DNA from: Brachynemurus nebulosus | Taxonomy: Eukaryota > Arthropoda > Insecta > Neuroptera > Myrmeleontidae | Length of the DNA stretch: 64,000 nt | NCBI GenBank assembly: GCA_035578155.1 | Contig: JAPWDM010000016.1 | Coordinates: forward strand, 80,001 to 144,000 | Direction of reading: 5' to 3' | The notes under the pieces: generated by a model | What the model saw: the letters and a program-made list of their open reading frames with translations, nothing else | Told to the model about the DNA's origin: nothing | Databases searched by the model: none | Shown: positions 1-10,702 of the stretch, piece by piece | Layout: each line of letters starts with the position of its first letter | Numbering within the stretch: position 1 is the stretch's first letter | Program-made: the position numbers and the translations under genes

Positions 1-1367
1 AAATTTTCAATAATTACATAGATATGTAAAGTATTTTTCGAACAAATCAAAAAAACTTTTAATGAAATTATTATAAATAAATCATATTTAGTTTTATTAT
101 ATAAATAATGCAGCCTTTGTATATAAAAATTTTATCCATCATTTTACATAAATGATTATTATCAAATATATATTAAATCCCCAAATATTCATTTATTATA
201 CACATAATAACTAATTACTTAGAAAATTATGTAATTTATAAATTATTCTTATGGAGTACATATTAATAAAATAACAAAAATAAAAAATCAGATTTTTATA
301 TATCAGTACTCTACCATACAATAATTAAATATAATTACAAATAAAATCGATTTTTCCAATAATTGTTCTATATAATACATAAATACACACATTATAATTA
401 TTTATTATTTTAATAAATAAAATTTACAAAACATATGTATAACATTTAGTAGGTAATATGGTATCACCTCACCCAGGCCCGGCACGTTAGCCATAACCTA
501 CATCCCAATCAAGCCCGACACGCCCCGGTCCTCAGAGCCAATCCTTATCCCGAAGTTACGGATCTAATTTGCCGACTTCCCTTACCTACATTATTCTATC
601 GACTAGAGGCTCTTCACCTTGGAGACCTGCTGCGGATATGGGTACGAACCGGCGCGACACCTCCACGTGGCCCTCACCTGGATTTTCAAGGTCCGAGGGA
701 ATGATCCAGACACCGCCGCAACTGCGGTGCTCTTCGCGTTCCAAACCCTATCGCCCTGCTAGAGGATTCCAGGGAACTCGAACGCTCATGCAGAAAAGAA
801 AACTCTTCCTGGATCTTCCGACGGCGTCTCCAGGCCTCTTTGGGTTACCCCGACGAACACTCATATACACATATATAATGTGAATGAGGGCCCGACTTAT
901 ATACGGTTCCGCTGCCGGGTACCGGAATAGGAACCGGTTTCCCTTTCGCCCAATGGATGTAATTATTTATTATTTATTTATTTATTTTATAAAATTTTAT
1001 TATTTTAAATAATAATTATTTATAAAAATAATTATATAATTTATTAAAACACATCAACATTAACATCGGTTTTCACCTAGGGCTTAGGATCGACTGACTC
1101 GTGTGCAACGGCTGTTCACACGAAACCCTTCTCCACGTCAGTCCTCCAGGGCCTCGCTGGAGTATTTGCTACTACCACCAAGATCTGCACCGATGGCGGC
1201 TCCAGACAGCCTCACGGCCAATCCTTCCGCGCACACCATCGCGACCCTCCTACTCGTCAAGTTTTCATGATATTTAAAAATTTTTATAAAAATAATAAAT
1301 ATCTATAATAACAATTGACGATAGAGTATAAGCACGACGCTTCAGCGCCATCCATTTTCAGGGCTAG

Positions 1368-1405
<38 letters not shown>

Positions 1406-2232
1406 ATTCCGACTTCCATGGCCACCGTCCTGCTGTCTTAAGCAACCAACACCTTTCATGGTATCCCATAAGCGTCGATTTTGGCGCTTTAACTCTATGT
1501 TTGGTTCATCCCACAGCGCCAGTTCTGCTTACCAAAAGTGGCCCACTTGGCATTCTGATCCATAAATATTATCTTAATTAAAAATATTATTCTCATAGCT
1601 TCACATATATATAAAATTAAAAATAAAATCAATATATGATTTTAAGCAAGCTAGAGATCTCACCCATTTAAAGTTTGAGAATAGGTTGAGGTCGTTTCGG
1701 CCCCAAGGCCTCTAATCATTCGCTTTACCGGATGAGACTCGTTGAATGATGAACGCCAGCTATCCTGAGGGAAACTTCGGAGGAAACCAGCTACTAGATG
1801 GTTCGATTAGTCTTTCGCCCCTATACCCAGTTCCCACGATCGATTTGCACGTCAGAATCGCTACGGACCTCCATCAGGGTTTCCCCTGACTTCGTCCTGA
1901 CCAGGCATAGTTCACCATCTTTCGGGTCCCAGCGTGTACGCTCTAGGTGTACCTTTATTCATAATAAAAATTATAAAAAAATTATAAGAATAATATAAGA
2001 TGCCCTGGGAGTGCGATATTTAATACATAATAAAAATATATCCTCCCTCAAATTTATAATAAAAAAAATAAAAATTTTTTTTAAAAAAATTATTTTACTT
2101 TCATTTCGCCTTTGGGTTTCATAAAATTTATTAATATTTCGATGAAAAAATATTTTATTCCCAATGACTTGCGCACATGCTAGACTCCTTGGTCCGTGTT
2201 TCAAGACGGGTCCTGAAAGTACCCAAAGCTAT
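1..2232. repeat. left arm of 2.2-kb rDNA palindrome
   Basis: Every position x in this arm pairs with position 6609-x in the arm at 4377-6608, on the opposite strand. At least seven differences are visible, for example near 112, 136, 1457, 1787, 1829 and 2216. The arm probably extends beyond the left edge. Arm sequence is 28S from the post-D3 core to D8. Confidence 0.95.
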
Positions 2233-3028
2233 AGCGTCGCTGACAAAAAGATTATTGTTCAAATTAATACATAAAAACTGACAGTAATATGGTATGATTT
2301 ATTGGTATAAAAACCAAATAAAATCATATGTTTTATTAAGAAATATAAAAAACCTAATAAAACCCATATATACTCGTTTTAGTTAATGAACGTGTAAAAA
2401 AAAAAAAAAAAATTTTACACTTAATCTTATATTATGAATATTTATACCGTCAAACAATTAATTAGATAATATAGGCATATATTATATAAATAAATAAAAA
2501 TTTATAATATAATATACAATGCACAAAAATATTTCATAAATCAATATTTAACGGGTCGCGACGTCCTACAAGATGAGAAGTGCATACCTCGTTATTATAC
2601 ACAACATATAGTAGTGCAATAATTTTATAAATTATAAATATACCATAAAAAATTATAATATATAATAATAATAAATTTTGTCACTAACAAATACAAGTTG
2701 GTTAATATACGATAAAAAGTAAATGAATCTTATCTTTCGACCTTTCGGGTTTTTCAGGTTTACCCCTGAACGGTTTTACGTACTCTTGAACTCTCTCTTC
2801 AAAGTTCTTTTCAACTTTCCCAAACGGTACTTGTTCGCTATCGGTCTCGTGGTTATATTTAGCCTTAGATGGAGTTTACCACCCACTTAGAGCTGCACTC
2901 TCAAGCAACCCGACTCTAAGGAGAGATCCACCTGTTATTCAGTATATAGTCACTACGGGCCTGGCACCCTCTCTGGGTATATGGCCCCATTCAAGATGGA
3001 CTTGGACTTATTACATAAAATAACAGGT
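1..3028 (-). rRNA. 28S rRNA: 28S rRNA, partial (5' end broken in D1; continues past the left edge)
   Basis: Large-subunit rRNA read on the minus strand. The 5' portion (3028 down to about 2700) shows conserved 28S core such as GTGCCAGGCCCGTAG and CGAACAAGTACCG. The core after D3 (GACCCGTCTTGAAACACGG) is at about 2210-2190, and domains D4-D8 follow toward position 1. Expansion segments are nearly pure A/T (2240-2550, 1960-2100, 950-1050, 1-470). The gene starts abruptly in D1 at 3028, where TA is followed by a GGGTAGACCGGGG repeat, so about the first 190 nt are missing. It carries substitutions at otherwise conserved sites: near 1457 and 1787 it differs from the plus-strand copy, and the plus copy has the usual base. 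It may therefore be a drifting pseudo-copy. Confidence 0.93.
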
Positions 3029-3670
3029 TAGGGTAGACCGGGGTTAGTTGGGTACAGAGGTAAGTTGAACATGTAAAAATTACCCCACACAAAAGATATG
3101 GTCAAATTACCACACTTAAATAAATCAGTTTTATCCAATTAACGACATTACAGAGGTAAGTTGAACATATAAAAATTACACCACACAAAAGATATGACAA
3201 AATTACGGTTATCTGGATAAGGGTGACTTAAATAAGTTAGGGTAGACCGGGGTTAGTTGGGTACAGAGGTAAGTTGAACATGTAAAAATTACCCCACACA
3301 AAAGATATGGTCAAATTACCACACTTAAATAAATCAGTCTTATCCAATTAACGACATTACAGAGGTAAGTTGAACATATAAAAATTACACCACACAAAAG
3401 ATATGACAAAATTACGGTTATTTGGATAAGGGTGACTTAAATAAGTTAGGGTAGACCGGGGTTAGTTGGATACAGAGGTAAGTTGAACATGTAAAAATTA
3501 CCCCACACAAAAGATATGGTCAAATTACCACACTTAAATAAATCAGTCTTATCCAATTAACGACATTACAGAGGTAAGTTGAACATATAAAAATTACACC
3601 ACACAAAAGATATGACAAAATTACGGTTATTTGGATAAGGGTGACTTAAATAAGTTACCCTTATCCAATT
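3029..3670. repeat. three tandem 209-bp units headed by a GGGTAGACCGGGG terminal motif
   Basis: Units begin at 3031, 3240 and 3449 (period 209) with TA-GGGTAGACCGGGG. Each unit contains two shorter related blocks with AGAGGTAAGTTGAACAT and ACACAAAAGATATG, the ~72-bp monomer also found at 54180-54580 and, reverse-complemented, at 19312-19560. The left edge abuts 28S D1. The right edge runs into the 3' flank of a pogo-type transposase fragment. Confidence 0.85.
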
Positions 3671-3679
3671 AACCATATT

Positions 3680-4375
3680 AAAGAAATTTGTATCATTTAT
3701 AAATAATTTTTTTGAAATATTTATATGGAAATATTATCACAATTAATACATATATATGTATCACTAGTATTAGGTACGCAATTAATATGCGCCCAATTTT
3801 TGCACAACTGACATTCAATCCACGTTTCTTTGAGGCTACACTTTGAAAATAGTTCATTGCATATTAAGCAAGAAATCCTTGGTAATAATATTAAGCAATT
3901 ACTATTAATACAAATATTAATTTTTTTAGTAACTTTTTTACACTTTTTTTTTATATTTTGTTCTTTCTCTAATGTTTTTATTTCTATTGAATCGGTTAAA
4001 ACACTAGATTTTCTTTTCCTCTTGGTTTGACCCTGTTCTTTTGAAGCAGCCCTTGGGTACGGTCGAACTATTTCTGGAGAAAATATTGTAGGTGATGATG
4101 TTAAAATTTGCGATTCTGGGGGATCAGTTACGAATGACGGAGCGAAATCATCTTGAGTAAAAATATTTTCATTATATGGAAATATTCCAGTCTTTTTAAA
4201 TCCTTTTATGATATTTGTATTAGTTGTAGCTAATGGTAATGAATCTGCTACTATTTTTGGGATATCATATATTGTTATTTTTTCACCTGGATTATTTCTT
4301 AACCATAAATCTTGTGCAGTTGAAGCATATTTCTTAAATGGTCCATACACAGCCACATCAAGTGGTTGTAATTTA
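3680..4375 (-). pseudogene. pogo-type transposase, C-terminal fragment with intact PHD-like finger
   Basis: Reads in frame on the minus strand to 3721. Homologous to the C-terminal ~220 residues of the transposase at 60867-62423, beginning just before the third catalytic aspartate (LQPLDVAVYGPFKK). It lacks the N-terminal HTH domains and the first two acidic residues, so it cannot be active. The first six or so codons of the open frame are antisense 28S sequence joined at a shared TA. Unlike the other copy it keeps the full Cys/His-rich tail (C-x2-C ... C-x2-C ... H-x2-C ... C-x2-C), a PHD/RING-like zinc finger that ends at 3721. AT-rich 3' flank (TTGTATCATTTATAAATAA) is shared with the other copy. 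Confidence 0.85.
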
Positions 4376-4376
4376 T

Positions 4377-4800
4377 ATAGCTTTGGGTACATTCAGGACC
4401 CGTCTTGAAACACGGACCAAGGAGTCTAGCATGTGCGCAAGTCATTGGGAATAAAATATTTTTTCATCGAAATATTAATAAATTTTATGAAACCCAAAGG
4501 CGAAATGAAAGTAAAATAATTTTTTTAAAAAAGATTTTTATTTTTTTTATTATAAATTTGAGGGAGGATATATTTTTATTATGTATTAAATATCGCACTC
4601 CCAGGGCATCTTATATTATTCTTATAATTTTTTTATAATTTTTATTATGAATAAAGGTGCACCTAGAGCGTACACGCTGGGACCCGAAAGATGGTGAACT
4701 ATGCCTGGTCAGGACGAAGTCAGGGGAAACCCTGATGGAGGTCCGTAGCGATTCTGACGTGCAAATCGATCGTCGGAACTGGGTATAGGGGCGAAAGACT

Positions 4801-4853
<53 letters not shown>

Positions 4854-5203
4854 CGTTCATCATTCAACGAGTCTCATCCGGTAAAGCGAATGATTAGAGG
4901 CCTTGGGGCCGAAACGACCTCAACCTATTCTCAAACTTTAAATGGGTGAGATCTCTAGCTTGCTTAAAATCATATATTGATTTTATTTTTAATTTTATAT
5001 ATATGTGAAGCTATGAGAATAATATTTTTAATTAAGATAATATTTATGGATCAGAATGCCAAGTGGGCCACTTTTGGTAAGCAGAACTGGCGCTGTGGGA
5101 TGAACCAAACATAGAGTTAAAGCGCCAAAATCGACGCTTATGGGATACCATGAAAGGCGTTGGTTGCTTAAGACAGCAGGACGGTGGCCATGGAAGTCGG
5201 AAT

Positions 5204-5241
<38 letters not shown>

Positions 5242-6608
5242 CTAGCCCTGAAAATGGATGGCGCTGAAGCGTCGTGCTTATACTCTATCGTCAATTGTTA
5301 TTATAGATATTTATTATTTTTATAAAAATTTTTAAATATCATGAAAACTTGACGAGTAGGAGGGTCGCGATGGTGTGCGCGGAAGGATTGGCCGTGAGGC
5401 TGTCTGGAGCCGCCATCGGTGCAGATCTTGGTGGTAGTAGCAAATACTCCAGCGAGGCCCTGGAGGACTGACGTGGAGAAGGGTTTCGTGTGAACAGCCG
5501 TTGCACACGAGTCAGTCGATCCTAAGCCCTAGGTGAAAACCGATGTTAATGTTGATGTGTTTTAATAAATTATATAATTATTTTTATAAATAATTATTAT
5601 TTAAAATAATAAAATTTTATAAAATAAATAAATAAATAATAAATAATTACATCCATTGGGCGAAAGGGAAACCGGTTCCTATTCCGGTACCCGGCAGCGG
5701 AACCGTATATAAGTCGGGCCCTCATTCACATTATATATGTGTATATGAGTGTTCGTCGGGGTAACCCAAAGAGGCCTGGAGACGCCGTCGGAAGATCCAG
5801 GAAGAGTTTTCTTTTCTGCATGAGCGTTCGAGTTCCCTGGAATCCTCTAGCAGGGCGATAGGGTTTGGAACGCGAAGAGCACCGCAGTTGCGGCGGTGTC
5901 TGGATCATTCCCTCGGACCTTGAAAATCCAGGTGAGGGCCACGTGGAGGTGTCGCGCCGGTTCGTACCCATATCCGCAGCAGGTCTCCAAGGTGAAGAGC
6001 CTCTAGTCGATAGAATAATGTAGGTAAGGGAAGTCGGCAAATTAGATCCGTAACTTCGGGATAAGGATTGGCTCTGAGGACCGGGGCGTGTCGGGCTTGA
6101 TTGGGATGTAGGTTATGGCTAACGTGCCGGGCCTGGGTGAGGTGATACCATATTACCTACTAAATGTTATACATATGTTTTGTAAATTTTATTTATTAAA
6201 ATAATAAATAATTATAATGTGTGTATTTATGTATTATATAGAACAATTATTGGAAAAATCGATTTTATTTGTAATTATATTTAATTATTGTATGGTACAG
6301 TACTGATATATAAAAATCTGATTTTTTATTTTTGTTATTTTATTAATATGTACTCCATAAGAATAATTTATAAATTACATAATTTTCTAAGTAATTAGTT
6401 ATTATGTGTATAATAAATGAATATTTGGGGATTTAATATATATTTGATAATAATCATTTATGTAAAATGATGGCTAAAGTTTTTATATACAAAGGCTGTA
6501 TTATTTATATAATAAAACTAAATATGATTTATTTATAATAATTTCATTAAAAGTTTTTTCATTTGTTCGAAAAATACTTTACATATCTATGTAATTATTG
6601 AAAATTTT
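4377..6608. repeat. right arm of 2.2-kb rDNA palindrome
   Basis: Reverse complement of 1-2232. Its differences from the left arm mostly match the expected 28S sequence, so this arm is the better conserved one. The unpaired centre, 2233-4376, holds more 28S (2233-3028), the 209-bp repeats and the transposase fragment. Confidence 0.95.
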
Positions 6609-6866
6609 TTAAATTATTATTTACTTGTATGCTATTAATGAATTAGTTTTGGGTATATGTTTTTGTGGATCCGAACTCGGTCCCGTGCCTTGGCCACCTA
6701 CGGAACTTTCTTGCTGCGAGACTTTACTCAACATATATATCATATAATTTTTATATTTATATTTTTATTTATTTAATTATATTATATTAAAATGAAAAAT
6801 ATATATGCGTAAATGTTCTCTTCGGCCGCCATTTAACGGTTAACTCAGAACTGGCACGGACTAGGA

Positions 6867-6898
<32 letters not shown>

Positions 6899-6922
6899 CG
6901 ATGGCCCCAACGGGTGTTGACG

Positions 6923-7010
<88 letters not shown>

Positions 7011-7541
7011 GAGCTGTGATGCCTGTGAGCATAGCTGCTGCCCCGTGTCCACACCAGTCGCGTTACCGCTTCGGCATGGTAGCGTGCAGTGGAGACCCGC
7101 AAAGCAACCGGAGGAACCGATTGCAATCGGCCTTAGCCGTAGTCAATCGGCTCTGTTGATGGAGGGGCGTCGCCTCCCTGGCTGGTTTATTATACCAGTC
7201 CGGGTCGCAATGAGGTTATTCTTTGGGTAAGCCAGCCCCCCCTGGTTATCCCACCATAGGGCCACCTTCCCTATGGCCCCCACTGCGCGGGGTAGGCGCA
7301 TAACATTGAGACTAAGTCAGACGGGTGGAGCGGCTGTATGGGGCGGCTATACGGGAGGCCTTCGGGCGTCTCCCCCCCGGGCTTTAGGCCTGCGGCTCAA
7401 GAGCTCGACACGCCTAGAGCTGTAACCACGAATGGTGGCGGTTATAAATGCTAGTCTCATGCACTGCTGTCTGATGAGTTACCCTGTCGCTGTCACCTGC
7501 TACGCGGGTGCACGACGGGAGTAACGCGATCTCTCTTTTGC
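7011..7541 (+). mobile_element. GC-rich ~0.5-kb insert at the R2 target site of 28S
   Basis: 28S reads normally to ATGACTCTCT (7001-7010) and resumes with TAGCCAAATGCCTCGTC (7542 on). The usual TTAAGG between them is replaced by about 530 bp. This is the insertion point of R2 retrotransposons. The insert is GC-rich amid AT-rich DNA and full of stems: a perfect 8-bp stem CCATAGGG/CCCTATGG (about 7253-7275), a hairpin at 7012-7036 and GC hairpins at 7160-7225. Just before the right junction, 7512-7538 is a diverged copy of the 28S bases 6987-7010 (CGACGGGAGTAAC against CGGCGGGAGTAAC), like a long target duplication. No reverse-transcriptase ORF fits. Best guess: a non-autonomous, internally deleted R2-like element; other rDNA-targeted elements are possible. 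Confidence 0.65.
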
Positions 7542-7597
<56 letters not shown>

Positions 7598-7598
7598 T

Positions 7599-7630
<32 letters not shown>

Positions 7631-7656
7631 TGCCAAGGGAACGGGCTTGGAAAAAT

Positions 7657-7695
<39 letters not shown>

Positions 7696-8798
7696 TGGCA
7701 CTGTAAGGAGACATGAGAGGTGTAGCATAAGTGGGAGATTTATATTGTACTTTTTATGGGATTTATTTGTCGCTGGTGAAATACCACTACTTTCATTGTT
7801 TCTTTACTTACTCGATGAGGCGGAACGCGTACTGTGACAATTGTCATTCACAAAAATGTCATTGCACATGTTACGGTGTTCTTGAGCCAAGCGTATTAGA
7901 GTTGATGTTTATTTTATATATATATAATTTTTATTTCTTATTTTAATACCCTATATTCTCATATTTGTAATTTTTATTTTATTGTATTTTGAAATTATAT
8001 GTTAAATTGTGGTTTTTTAAAAAACGAGTATTGTGTTATATTTTTAATTTTTAGCTACCATCCGTGGGATTATGCCTGAACGCCTCTAAGGCCGTATCCT
8101 GTCTAGTCAAAGTGGGCAATGATAATTTTAGGAGTCCTTTTATGTACAGTCGAAAGGCTCAAATCAATGTGTTTACATTTATTAGGCAATTTTTTTTAAA
8201 AAATTGTCGCACGAGCCCTTATTTGCCGTAAATGATATAAAGAATGACGGTCAGATAGCATGTTGCTAAGTTCATTCCTATCATTAACGGTCGAACATGG
8301 GTCAATATATTATTATATATTCGACGTCAGGACTCGGAATCGTTTGTAGACGACTTACGTACCTGGCAGGGTGTTGTACTCGGTAGAGCAGTTTCCACGC
8401 TGCGATCTGTTGAGACTTAGCCCTTGGCTTGGGGATTCGTTAATATTTCATATTATTTTTTAATTTATAAAAATAATTTTTTATATAATTTTAAAAAATA
8501 TGAAAAACAACGAGAATTACCCCACAAAAAAAAATTTACAAATAATAATAAATATCTCCTTCATATATAAAAGAATAGATTTTTTTTCTTTTTTTTTTTT
8601 AAATCATTTAAAAAATACATAATTTATTTTTATGTTTTATGAAAAAGAAAGATATTTTTTTTAATAATATATATTTATTTTTGTTTTATTATATAGGAGG
8701 GAGATTTTTTTCAAAAATTTTAAAACATTTAGCTCTCAGTTTAATTACTGGGGGCTTTTTTTATCAAATTTTTTTTATTCTCTTATTCTCTTATGTTT

Positions 8799-8984
8799 AA
8801 GCCCTTAAAAGTATTATTAGAAATACTTTTAAGGGCTTTTTAAATAACTAAATTTTTAATAATAATTATATATTATTATTAATTAACAATGGCTAATACT
8901 AATTTAACCTATTAAATAATTATATCTATTATTATTATATGATAAAGCCCTTAAAAGTATTATTAGAAATACTTTTAAGGGCTT
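8799..8984. repeat. duplicated 16-bp-stem hairpin in the 28S downstream spacer
   Basis: AAGCCCTTAAAAGTAT is followed after 8 nt (TATTAGAA) by its perfect reverse complement at 8799-8838, and the same 40 nt recur at 8945-8984. The hairpins lie in a ~145-bp direct repeat. They are 360-540 bp past the 28S end. A processing or Pol I termination role would fit the place but is not shown. Confidence 0.8.
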
Positions 8985-9054
8985 TTTAAATAACTAAATA
9001 TTTAATAATAATTATATATTATTAATATTTAACAATGGCTAATACTAATTTAAC

Positions 9055-9175
9055 CTATTAACTTTTATTTTATGTAGATTAATGTTTTTAACAATAAGTG
9101 TTACCAATTTAACCTATTAACTTTTATTTTATGTAGATTAATGTTTTTAACAATAAGTGTTACCAATTTAACCTG
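9055..9175. repeat. 60-bp tandem duplication in spacer
   Basis: Two consecutive copies of a segment containing ACTTTTATTTTATGTAGATT and CAATAAGTGTTACCAATTTA, within the 28S-5S spacer. Confidence 0.75.
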
Positions 9176-9225
9176 TTAGCTAATTTTATCTATTATTTAT
9201 AGATGATAAAAAAAGGAAAACTATT

Positions 9226-9344
9226 GACAACAACACATGGCGTTCCATAACTGGTCACCCATGAAAGTACTTACCATGCCCGATGTTGCTTAACTTCGGT
9301 GATCGAACGAGAACCGGTGTTTTCAACATGGTATGATCGTTGTC
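9226..9344 (-). rRNA. 5S rRNA: 5S rRNA gene or recent pseudogene
   Basis: The minus strand gives exactly 119 nt with the 5S plan: 5' GACAACGATCATACCATG, the A-box/C-box region TCACCGAAGTTAAGCAACAT, then GGGTGACC and a 3' end GTTGTTGTC that pairs with the 5' end. A T-run suitable for Pol III termination follows (9211-9218 on the plus strand). It departs from usual insect 5S in a few internal places (ACTTTCATGG, AGTTATGGAA), so it may be a variant or a young pseudogene. It lies between rDNA pieces rather than in a separate 5S array. Confidence 0.85.
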
Positions 9345-9713
9345 TGATTGTGGATACGATATTTGTAAAAATATATAGTTTTATAAGTAATACCAGTAAT
9401 AATAATGTATAATTCTAATTTCATTTATTAATAAATATTTTTTATTACTGTACTTAAAAGCTTTTTTTTTATTTTATATTTACCTCTAAATATACTTTCC
9501 ACATCCAATTTATCCTATTAATTATCCATACAATATATTCTTTATATTCAGAAGTTTTAAATGTTGTATAATAATATAAAAATAATACTTTATATTTCTT
9601 AATATATTTGTTAGTGAATAAAGGGTAAATAATATATAATAAAACATTATTTTTAATTTTATAATTTTTATTTTGAAAATAATATCTACATAATTAAAAA
9701 ATTTTATTATTCA
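9345..9713. other. AT-rich spacer, nothing recognised
   Basis: AT-rich sequence upstream of the 5S gene. No open frame, repeat or RNA signature that I can support. Confidence 0.6.
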
Positions 9714-9921
9714 ATTTTTATTTATAATATATATTTAAGTTTTTATATTTATATTTATCGTTGCTCAAATTACCTCGTACAAATTTCATTGCCCAAATAA
9801 CCCCGGTCTACCGTATACAATTTTTATTTATAATATATATTTAAGTTTTTATATTTATATTTATCGTTGCTCAAATTACCTCGTACAAATTTCATTGCCC
9901 AAATGACCCCGGTCTACCCTA
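9714..9921. repeat. two ~105-bp units ending in the CCCCGGTCTACCC terminal motif
   Basis: Two copies (9714-9815, 9820-9921) of an AT-rich block running to TTGCTCAAATTACCTCGTAC and then CCCAAAT(A/G)ACCCCGGTCTACC. The last ~50 bp are the inverse of the element start at 54129-54180, which shows that the terminal inverted repeat of this family is about 50 bp long. The outer end abuts 28S D1 at TA (9920-9921). Confidence 0.8.
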
Positions 9922-10108
9922 TATAAAAAATTATGGATCCTCCCAAACACTACATTCCCCGAATGACCATTTTTATTTAGCCATGGGGTTCAGTGATGGG
10001 CTTTTCCCTGTTCGCTCGCCGCTACTAAGGGAATCCTAGTTAGTTTCTTTTCCTCCGCTTAATAATATGCTTAAATTCAGCGGGTAATCTCACCTACTCT
10101 GAGGTCGC
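9922..10108 (-). rRNA. 28S rRNA: 28S rRNA 5' stub, cut in D1
   Basis: The minus strand begins at about 10108 with the 28S 5' end (GACCTCAGAGTAGGTGAGAT) and continues through TAGTAGCGGCGAGCGAAC to the D1 segment GTGTTTGGGAGGATCC. It then meets TA-GGGTAGACCGGGG at 9921. Only about 187 nt of 28S remain. The break lies in the same D1 loop where the left 28S copy begins, at 3028. Confidence 0.92.
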
Positions 10109-10702
10109 AATTATAAAAATAAATAAAATAAAAAATAATTTTTTAATATTTTGTTAATAAATATAAAAATTTTTTTTTTTGAAAAAATAAAAACACTATT
10201 AGTAATTAATTAAAACCAAAAAATTTTATCTCATGTTTTTATATTAAATTATAAATATTATTATTTAATATTTATATGAAAATTAATAAGAAATAAATTA
10301 TTTCGTTATTTCATATTTTCATAAAATAAAAATAATTCGATATTTTAAAACACATATTTACATGAATAATTTTTGGTTTTCATTACTATATGTGTTTAAT
10401 TTTTTTTCCAATATTTTTATATTTTTAGAAAATATCTTTTCTTTTTTATTAAATTAAAATGATGTGATGTATTATTTGGATTTTCTTATTCTTACATTTT
10501 ATTTTATAATATATATAAAAAAATATATTTTATAATTAGTAAGATATAGAAAAATAATATTAAAAATACATACATTTAAACATCATATAATTTAGAATGA
10601 CGTATAAAATAAAAAATATACAAACATTCATTTTATTATTCATAAGATATATATTTTAAAAATATATATCCTTTATTAATAATAATCTTTTATTATTGTA
10701 TA
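10109..10702 (-). other. ITS2 of the minus-strand rDNA unit
   Basis: About 594 bp of AT-rich spacer between 5.8S and the 28S 5' end, in the order expected for a eukaryotic rDNA unit. No internal gene seen. Confidence 0.85.

Larger units (their letters stand above)
4376..8440 (+). rRNA. 28S rRNA: 28S rRNA, 5'-truncated, with an insert at the R2 site
   Basis: Plus-strand 28S from the post-D3 core (GACCCGTCTTGAAACACGG, 4397-4415) to the 3' end (CTTGGCTTGGGGATTCGT, ending about 8440). The 5' third is missing: at 4375/4376 transposase sequence is fused to TATAGCTTTGGGTAC of 28S. D7 is an AT-only loop (about 5565-5650), the usual place of the insect hidden break. D8 (6160-6650), D10 (7730-7800) and D12 (8160-8220) are also AT-expanded. 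A GC-rich insert splits the gene at 7011-7541. The R1 site (GGAAAAATTAGCGGGGAAAG, about 7649) is uninterrupted. Some normally invariant bases differ (about 6907-6925 and 7593-7600), so this is probably not a functional gene. Confidence 0.95.
8441..9225. other. spacer 3' of 28S, no gene
   Basis: AT-rich spacer following the 28S 3' end. It contains oligo-T runs, two copies of a long hairpin (8799-8838, 8945-8984) and a 60-bp direct repeat (about 9055-9175). No open frame or RNA gene is visible before the 5S gene. Confidence 0.7.

Noticed and set aside
569..883. 104-codon ORF, mirrored at 5726-6040
   Set aside because: Lies antisense within conserved 28S rRNA; the pair reflects the palindrome.
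6958..7230. 90-codon ORF across the 28S/insert border
   Set aside because: Begins in 28S core and has no resemblance to R2 protein motifs.
7640..7690. Possible R1 element insertion
   Set aside because: The R1 target sequence is continuous here.
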